Assembly (NCBI RefSeq): GCF_050632745.1
Contig: NZ_JBODSD010000001.1
Span: 682,001 to 746,000 of the forward strand
DNA length: 64,000 nt
Source of the DNA: Mumia sp050632745
GTDB lineage: Bacteria > Actinomycetota > Actinomycetes > Propionibacteriales > Nocardioidaceae
Direction: 5' to 3'
The position numbers were made by a program, and so were the translations under genes. Positions 59,068 through 64,000 of this stretch are shown in pieces. Position 1 is the stretch's first letter, and each line of letters starts with the position of its first letter. The notes under the pieces were generated by a model. That model searched no databases. It worked only from the letters and a program-made list of their open reading frames with translations, and had not been told where the DNA came from.

Positions 59068-59895
59068 ATGCAGGCTCCCACGACGACCATGACCGACGGG
59101 CTCGAGCTGCCGAGGATCGGGCTCGGGACCTACCCGATGGACGACGCCCAGGCGGCCGACGCCGTACGCAGCGCCCTCGACGTCGGCTACCGGCTCGTCG
59201 ACACGGCGGCGTCGTACGGCAACGAGGCGGGCGTCGGGCAGGGCGTCGCCATGAGCGACGTGCCGCGCGACGAGATCGTCGTCACCACCAAGCTGCGCGG
59301 CGACGACCAGGGGTACGAGTCGACGCTGCGGGCGTTCGGGGAGTCGCGCGAGCGGCTCGGGCTGGAGTACGTCGACCTCTACCTGATCCACTGGCCCCTG
59401 CCGCGGCTCGGCCGGTACGTCGACTCGTGGCAGGCGATGATCCAGCTCCGCGACGACGGGCTGGTGAACAGCCTCGGCGTCTCCAACTTCACCCCCGCCC
59501 AGATCGACCGCCTCGTCGCCGAGACCGGTGTCGCTCCCGTGGTGAACCAGATCGAGCTCCACCCGTGCTTCGTCCAGGACGAGCTCCGCGCGTACGACGC
59601 CGACCACGGCGTGGTGACCGAGGCGTGGCAGCCGCTGGCCCGCAAGACCGACCTGCTCTCCGACCCAGGCCTCCGCGAGATCGCCGACCGCCACGGCGTC
59701 ACGCCGGCGCAGGTCGTGCTGCGGTGGCACGTGCAGCGTGGCGTGGTGCCGATCCCGAAGTCGGGCGACCCTCAGCGGCAGCGCGAGAACCTCGACGTGT
59801 TCGGGTTCGTGCTGAGCGAGGAGGAGATGGCCGCGGTGGCGGACCGTCCGCAGGCCCGCAGCGGCGGCGACCCGGAGACGCACGAGGAGTTCTAG
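59068..59895 (+). CDS. Aldo/keto reductase (AKR5-like)
   Basis: 275 residues. Tetrad: Asp in YRLVDTAASYGNE, Tyr in the same block, Lys in IVVTTKLRG and His in LYLIHWPLPRLG. C-terminal RWHVQRGVVPIPKSGDPQRQ binds NADPH. Similar to 2,5-diketo-gluconate reductases. ATG 59068 lies 7 nt after CAGGCT; ATG 59089 is an alternative. Confidence 0.88.
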   Translation: MQAPTTTMTDGLELPRIGLGTYPMDDAQAADAVRSALDVGYRLVDTAASYGNEAGVGQGVAMSDVPRDEIVVTTKLRGDDQGYESTLRAFGESRERLGLEYVDLYLIHWPLPRLGRYVDSWQAMIQLRDDGLVNSLGVSNFTPAQIDRLVAETGVAPVVNQIELHPCFVQDELRAYDADHGVVTEAWQPLARKTDLLSDPGLREIADRHGVTPAQVVLRWHVQRGVVPIPKSGDPQRQRENLDVFGFVLSEEEMAAVADRPQARSGGDPETHEEF

Positions 59896-59991
59896 CGCGC
59901 TCGCCGTGCTTCTGTCGGCGAGGTGTCGATCGGCGTCTGGCTGGTTCGTCATCACGGTGTCAGGATCGACACCGACGGAAGGAACGCTCCG

Positions 59992-60369
59992 ATGCTGTAC
60001 ACGCTGTTCATCCACAACGCCGACCCGCGCGAGGCCGGCATCAGCCAGGAGGACATGGCCCCTGTCGAGGCCGCGTTCGACGCCTATGCCCAGGCGCTCG
60101 ACGACGCCGGCGTCTTCGTCACCACCCAGATCCTCGGCTTCCCCGAGGCGGCGACGACGGTGACGGCCGTCGACGGCGAGCCCAAGATCCAGGACGGACC
60201 CTTCGCCGACACCAAGGAGTACGTCGGCGGCGTCATCGTCATCGACGTCCCGGACCTCGACGCGGCGCTCGCCTGGGCCCAGAAGTGCCCGGGCGCGTCG
60301 TACGGCTCGGTCGAGGTGCGGCCGACGACGCTCACGTGGAGCCCTGAGCGGAAGTGGTACCAGCCCTGA
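59992..60369 (+). CDS. YCII-related (DGPF) protein
   Basis: 125 residues. The DGPFADTKEYVGG motif is the family mark. GGAAGGA lies 8 nt before ATG 59992; a 7-bp inverted repeat CGGTGTC/GACACCG (59955-59974) is just upstream. Such proteins pair with ECF42 sigma factors, as here. The role may be as a partner of that sigma; biochemical function unknown. Confidence 0.85.
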   Translation: MLYTLFIHNADPREAGISQEDMAPVEAAFDAYAQALDDAGVFVTTQILGFPEAATTVTAVDGEPKIQDGPFADTKEYVGGVIVIDVPDLDAALAWAQKCPGASYGSVEVRPTTLTWSPERKWYQP

Positions 60370-61613
60370 CGGCCTACGACGAGGCCGAGCGGGCGGCTCG
60401 TACGTCGTACGGCCGCCTGCTCGCCCTGCTCGCCGCCGCCAGCGGGGACATCGTCGCCGCCGAGGACGCGCTGGCGGACGCGTTCGAGCGCGCGCTCGCG
60501 ACGTGGCCGGAGCGCGGCGTCCCGGACAACCCGGACGCATGGCTGCTCACGGCAGGACGCAACCGGCTGCGCGACCTCTACCGGTCGGCCGCGCGGCGGA
60601 CGTCGTCGCCGCTGCCGGAGGACGACCGGGACCTGGCGACGACGGACCCGCCCGGGACCGGCGACGAGATCCCCGACGAGCGGCTCGCCCTCCTCTTCGT
60701 GTGCGCGCACCCCGCGATCGACGGGTCGGTCCGGACCCCGCTGATGCTGCAGACGGTGCTCGGGCTGGACGCGCAGCGGATCGCGGCGGCGTACGTCGTG
60801 CCGACCAGCGCGATGGCCCAGCGGCTGGTGCGCGCGAAGCGGCGGATCCGTGACGCGCGGATCCCGTTCGTCGTCCCCGGCCGCGAGGTGATGCCGCAAC
60901 GGTTGCCGGCGGTGCTCGAGGCCGTGTACGGGGCGTACGCGATCGACTGGGCCGCCGTCCCGAGCACCGCGCTGCGCACCTCGACCGCCGGAGAGGCGCA
61001 CTACCTCGCGGTCCTCCTCGCGGCGCTGCTCCCCGACGAGCCCGAGGTGCTCGGGCTCGCGGCTCTGGTCTCCCTCTCGCTGGCGCGCGCCGGTGCCCGC
61101 ACCGACGAGGTCGGCCGGTTCGTGCCGCTGGACGCGCAGGACACCGAGCGCTGGGACGAGGCGCTCATCGCGCAGGGCGAGCGTCTTCTGCACGCGGCTG
61201 CCCGGAGGGGCCGACCCGGGCGGTTCCAGCTGGAGGCGGCGATCCAGTCCGCGCACTGCGACCGCGCCCGCACCGGTCGTACGGACCACGCGGCGCTGCT
61301 CCGTCTCCACCGGGCGCTCGTGGTCACCGCGCCCACGCTCGGGGCGAAGGTCGCGCTCGCGGCGGCGACGGCACGGGTCGAGGGGCCGCGGGAGGGACTC
61401 GGCGTGCTCGCCGCGACGACCGCAGAGGCCGATCCTGACGTCGCGCGTCGGTTCCAGCCCGCGTGGGCGCTGCGGGCGCACCTGCTCGCCGAGCTGGACG
61501 AGCGCGGCGCCGCGGCAGAGGCGTACGCCAAGGCGATCTCGCTGACCACCGACGCCACCAGCCGCGCGTACCTCGAGCAGGCCCTGGACGGGCTCACCCG
61601 GCGGTCGGGCTAG
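60354..61613 (+). CDS. ECF42-type sigma factor with long C-terminal domain
   Basis: 419 residues. Sigma region 2 and 4 cover the first 170 (DIVAAEDALADAFERALATW ... PTSAMAQRLVRAKRRIRDA), followed by the long C-terminal domain of ECF42 (GRPGRFQLEAAIQSAHCDRA, ... ERGAAAEAYAKAISLTTDAT). Overlaps the YCII gene by 16 bp. Sigma factors of this group have no classical anti-sigma; the C-terminal domain controls them. GTG 60354 is the first start. Confidence 0.88.
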   Translation: MVPALTAYDEAERAARTSYGRLLALLAAASGDIVAAEDALADAFERALATWPERGVPDNPDAWLLTAGRNRLRDLYRSAARRTSSPLPEDDRDLATTDPPGTGDEIPDERLALLFVCAHPAIDGSVRTPLMLQTVLGLDAQRIAAAYVVPTSAMAQRLVRAKRRIRDARIPFVVPGREVMPQRLPAVLEAVYGAYAIDWAAVPSTALRTSTAGEAHYLAVLLAALLPDEPEVLGLAALVSLSLARAGARTDEVGRFVPLDAQDTERWDEALIAQGERLLHAAARRGRPGRFQLEAAIQSAHCDRARTGRTDHAALLRLHRALVVTAPTLGAKVALAAATARVEGPREGLGVLAATTAEADPDVARRFQPAWALRAHLLAELDERGAAAEAYAKAISLTTDATSRAYLEQALDGLTRRSG

Positions 61614-63283
61614 ATCCAGCGGGTGAACCACATCCGGTGCAGCCACGCCTCGTGCGTGAGGAGGATGTCGGTCCAGATCGGGAAGTAGAACGCGGCCAGG
61701 CCCAGCGCCACGGCGACGTAGGCGCCGAGCGCGACGGGCCCCCACCACCGGATCCGGCTCGTCCGTGAAGCCCGCAGCAGCCGCCCGGCCACCAGGGCGA
61801 TCGCGGCACAGGTGAACGGGATGAACGCCGTCGCGTAGAAGAGGAAGATCGGGCGGTCGTCGTAGGCGAACCACGGCAGCCACGCGGCGAGGACCACGAG
61901 CACAAGGAGACCGAACCGCCAGTCGCGGTCGCGCAGCCAGAACCAGACCGACGCGATCAGCGCCGCCAGCCCGCCCCACCAGATCGCGGGGTTGCCGAGG
62001 ATCAGCACCTGCCGGATGCAGGTCTCCGTCCCGGTCGCCGTGCAGCCCGGCGTCGTGGCCGGGAGGTCGGTCTGCGCGTCGACGCCGACGGGGCGGTTGA
62101 GGACCAGCCATCCCCACGGGTCGGACTGGTAGGGGTGCGTCTTGCCGGCCAGGTAGTCGCCGGTGTGGAAGGAGTAGACCATCTGGTGGTAGTGCCACAG
62201 CGACTCCAGCGGGCGCAGCAGCTCGCCGACGAACCCCCGGTCGGACTGGTCGATGGCCGACCCCCACGGCGGTGTGTCACCGTAGCCGAGGCCGAACCGG
62301 CCCTCGAAGACCTCGTGGTTCACGAGGAACCCGGTCCAGGTCACGACGTACACGACGAGGGCGACGAGGACCAGGGACACGAACGCCGGCAGCCCGTCGA
62401 CGAGGATCGAGCGCCACCACGCACCCCGTACGCCGATCGCCCGCCGGTCGATCAGGTCGAGCACCCAGACCACGACGCCCACGACGGCGAGGACGTACAG
62501 CGCGCTCCACTTCGTGCCGGCGGCGAGCCCGAAGCACACGCCGGCGCCCAACCGCCACGGCCGCAGCAGCAGCATCCGCACGGGACCGAACCCCACGACG
62601 TCCTCGGTCGTCGGGAACCGGCGCGCGAGGCGCGTACGGCCCCAGTCCCGGTCGGCGACCACGCAGGCGACCGCGCACACCAGCCAGAACGCGAGGAACA
62701 CGTCGAGCAGGGCGATCCGCGACATCACGAGGTGGACGCCGTCGACGGCGAGCAGCAGGCCGGCGAGGCAGCCGAGAGCGGTGGACCCGCTCAGGCGGCG
62801 CACCATCCGCGCGAGGACCAGCACGGTGAGGGCACCGACGACGGCCGCCGAGATCCGCCAGCCGAACGCGTTCATCCCGAAGAGGTGCTCGCCGACCGCG
62901 ATCATCCACTTGCCGACCTCGGGGTGCACCACCTGCGTGGGCTCGCCGGTCCACAACCCCGTCGTCTGGCCCGCCTCGACCTTGGCGTTGGCGTCCTCGA
63001 CCCAGTCCTGCGCGTAGCCGAAGTGCAGCAGCGACCACGCGTCCTTGGCGTAGTAGGTCTCGTCGAAGAGCAGGCGCGGCGGGTACTCGAGCCTCCAGAC
63101 CCGGGCGGCGAACGCGAGCAGCGCGACCGCGACGGGACCGAGCCAGCCGATCATCCGGGGGGAGTCCGCGACCCGGGAACGGAACCGCTCGCGCAGCGGG
63201 GGGAGCGGAGCACCGTCGGGCGTACGCCCCAGGGGCGCGGACCCCGCGGTGCGGCCAGGGTGCTCGTCGACGGTCACGGACAC
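61610..63283 (-). CDS. pmt: Polyprenol-phosphate-mannose protein mannosyltransferase
   Basis: 557 residues, GT39/PMT fold with about ten membrane helices. The acidic pair for catalysis sits in PRLLFDETYYAKDAWSLLHF; ALGCLAGLLLAVDGVHLVMS and the later GWLVLNRPVGV are typical of actinobacterial Pmt. Adds O-mannose to exported proteins, using polyprenyl-phosphate mannose, as proteins cross the membrane. Divergent from rsmI as in mycobacteria (Rv1002c/Rv1003). Confidence 0.93.
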   Translation of the reverse strand: MSVTVDEHPGRTAGSAPLGRTPDGAPLPPLRERFRSRVADSPRMIGWLGPVAVALLAFAARVWRLEYPPRLLFDETYYAKDAWSLLHFGYAQDWVEDANAKVEAGQTTGLWTGEPTQVVHPEVGKWMIAVGEHLFGMNAFGWRISAAVVGALTVLVLARMVRRLSGSTALGCLAGLLLAVDGVHLVMSRIALLDVFLAFWLVCAVACVVADRDWGRTRLARRFPTTEDVVGFGPVRMLLLRPWRLGAGVCFGLAAGTKWSALYVLAVVGVVVWVLDLIDRRAIGVRGAWWRSILVDGLPAFVSLVLVALVVYVVTWTGFLVNHEVFEGRFGLGYGDTPPWGSAIDQSDRGFVGELLRPLESLWHYHQMVYSFHTGDYLAGKTHPYQSDPWGWLVLNRPVGVDAQTDLPATTPGCTATGTETCIRQVLILGNPAIWWGGLAALIASVWFWLRDRDWRFGLLVLVVLAAWLPWFAYDDRPIFLFYATAFIPFTCAAIALVAGRLLRASRTSRIRWWGPVALGAYVAVALGLAAFYFPIWTDILLTHEAWLHRMWFTRWI

Positions 63284-63357
63284 GCGGCCACCCTAGCGGC
63301 CCCCTCCTCGCGCCCCGGCCCGTCGTCGTCGGGCGGTCGAGGCCGTCGGGACACCCG

Positions 63358-63363
63358 TAGGCT
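63358..63363 (+). promoter_or_regulatory. -10 element of a leaderless rsmI promoter
   Basis: TAGGCT, 6 nt before GTG 63370. Confidence 0.5.
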
Positions 63364-63369
63364 GGGCGC

Positions 63370-64000
63370 GTGCTGGTCCTCGCCGCGACCCCGATCGGGA
63401 ACCCCGCCGACGCCTCGCAGCGCCTGCGGGACCTGCTGGCCGACGCCGACGTCGTCGCCGCCGAGGACACCCGGCGCCTCCGCCGGCTCGCCTCCGACCT
63501 CGGCGTGCAGATCGCCGGACGCGTCGTCTCGTACTTCGAGGGCAACGAGTCGCGCCGGACGCCGGAGCTGGTCGGCGAGCTCGAGGCCGGCCGCACCGTC
63601 GTGCTGGTCACCGATGCCGGGATGCCCAGCGTGTCCGACCCGGGGTACCGCCTGGTGGCGGCAGCGGTCGACGCGGGCATCGACGTGACGTCGGCTCCGG
63701 GGCCGTCCGCCGCGCTGGCCGCGCTGGCGGTGTCCGGGCTGCCCGTCGACCGGTTCACGTTCGAGGGCTTCCTCCCGCGCAAGGCGGGCGAGCGCGACCG
63801 CGCCCTGGCCGCGCTGGTCGACGAGCCGCGCACGATGGTCTTCTTCGAGGCGCCGCACCGCACGGCGGACACCCTCGACGCGATGCGCGCCGCCTTCGGG
63901 GAGCAGCGCCCGGCGGCGGTGTGCCGGGAGCTGACCAAGACGTACGAGGAGGTCCGGCGCGGACCCCTCGCGGAGCTCGCGGTCTGGGCCCGACCCGAGG
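63370..64000 (+). CDS. rsmI: 16S rRNA (cytidine1402-2'-O)-methyltransferase RsmI (3' truncated)
   Basis: 210 codons visible before the window ends; full proteins are about 280 residues. SAM-binding ATPIGNPADASQRLRDLL, AAEDTRRLRRLASDLG and VLVTDAGMPSVSDPGYRLVA, then PGPSAALAALAVSGLP and EGFLPRKAGER. Methylates the 2'-O of C1402 in 16S rRNA. GTG 63370 is leaderless. Confidence 0.95.
   Translation, partial: MLVLAATPIGNPADASQRLRDLLADADVVAAEDTRRLRRLASDLGVQIAGRVVSYFEGNESRRTPELVGELEAGRTVVLVTDAGMPSVSDPGYRLVAAAVDAGIDVTSAPGPSAALAALAVSGLPVDRFTFEGFLPRKAGERDRALAALVDEPRTMVFFEAPHRTADTLDAMRAAFGEQRPAAVCRELTKTYEEVRRGPLAELAVWARPE

Noticed and set aside
1..64000. CRISPR arrays, IS elements, prophage, rRNA, replication origin
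   Set aside because: No regularly spaced repeats, transposase or integrase motifs, phage structural genes, rRNA or DnaA-box clusters were seen.

Overview
The window is a high-GC actinobacterial chromosome segment. The marks are dense ATGA/GTGA-coupled operons, many GTG starts and many apparently leaderless genes. Gene content and order suggest Nocardioidaceae (Nocardioides or Aeromicrobium type); that placement is inference. The right half keeps a neighbourhood known from mycobacteria and other actinobacteria: mscL, SAF protein, FmdB zinc ribbon (Ruc-like), 5-formyl-THF cyclo-ligase, UTP-glucose-1-phosphate uridylyltransferase, moeA, RimJ-like acetyltransferase and SepX, with the pmt/rsmI divergent pair at the right end.

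Layout. 1-9 kb: the end of a beta-propeller-like protein, serC, an ABC exporter coupled to a two-component system, an alpha/beta hydrolase, and a TetR regulator divergent from a second ABC exporter. 9-14.1 kb: methylmalonyl-CoA mutase mutA-mutB with its G-protein chaperone meaB. 14.1-15.2 kb: a DUF559-type nuclease-like gene with a long palindrome on each side. 15.2-18.1 kb: citrate synthase, pdxH, map, and a short structured transcript with a 12-codon ORF and a terminator. 18-29.7 kb: MFS exporter with a PadR regulator, an unrecognised protein, GH13 glucosidase, hotdog protein, photolyase, IdeR/DtxR regulator, GGDEF-EAL protein, small membrane proteins, PCMT, and tRNA-Arg(CCT). 29.8-36.7 kb: a second two-component system, an ABC-2-like membrane protein divergent from its likely TetR repressor, a GT1 glycosyltransferase, GNAT and LLM oxidoreductase. 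36.7-49.2 kb: two separate long+short pairs of CNNM/CorC-like CBS proteins (the first behind a leader that can hide its ribosome binding site), HAD phosphatase, aldo/keto reductase, an SDR gene behind a coupled 20-codon ORF, mscL, SAF and Ruc-like genes, and a penicillin acylase. 49.2-55.2 kb: 5-FCL, UGPase, moeA-moaC-mogA-RimJ, sepX, tRNA-Ala(CGC). 55.2-64 kb: ECF sigma/DUF4349/lipoprotein operon, NTF2-like and VOC proteins, TetR, aldo/keto reductase, YCII plus ECF42-type sigma, protein mannosyltransferase, and the start of rsmI.

Themes. Core metabolism here covers propionyl/methylmalonyl-CoA use, citrate synthesis, PLP, serine, molybdenum cofactor, folate repair and UDP-glucose. Around it lie self-contained regulator-plus-export modules whose operators can be read in the divergent gaps. 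A -10-like hexamer lies 6-7 nt before the start codon of at least fifteen genes, and this often decides the start chosen. The least explained items are the palindrome-bracketed DUF559 gene, the small RNA/leader upstream of map with near-complete complementarity to the 16S anti-SD tail, and the helix that masks the Shine-Dalgarno of the first CNNM operon.
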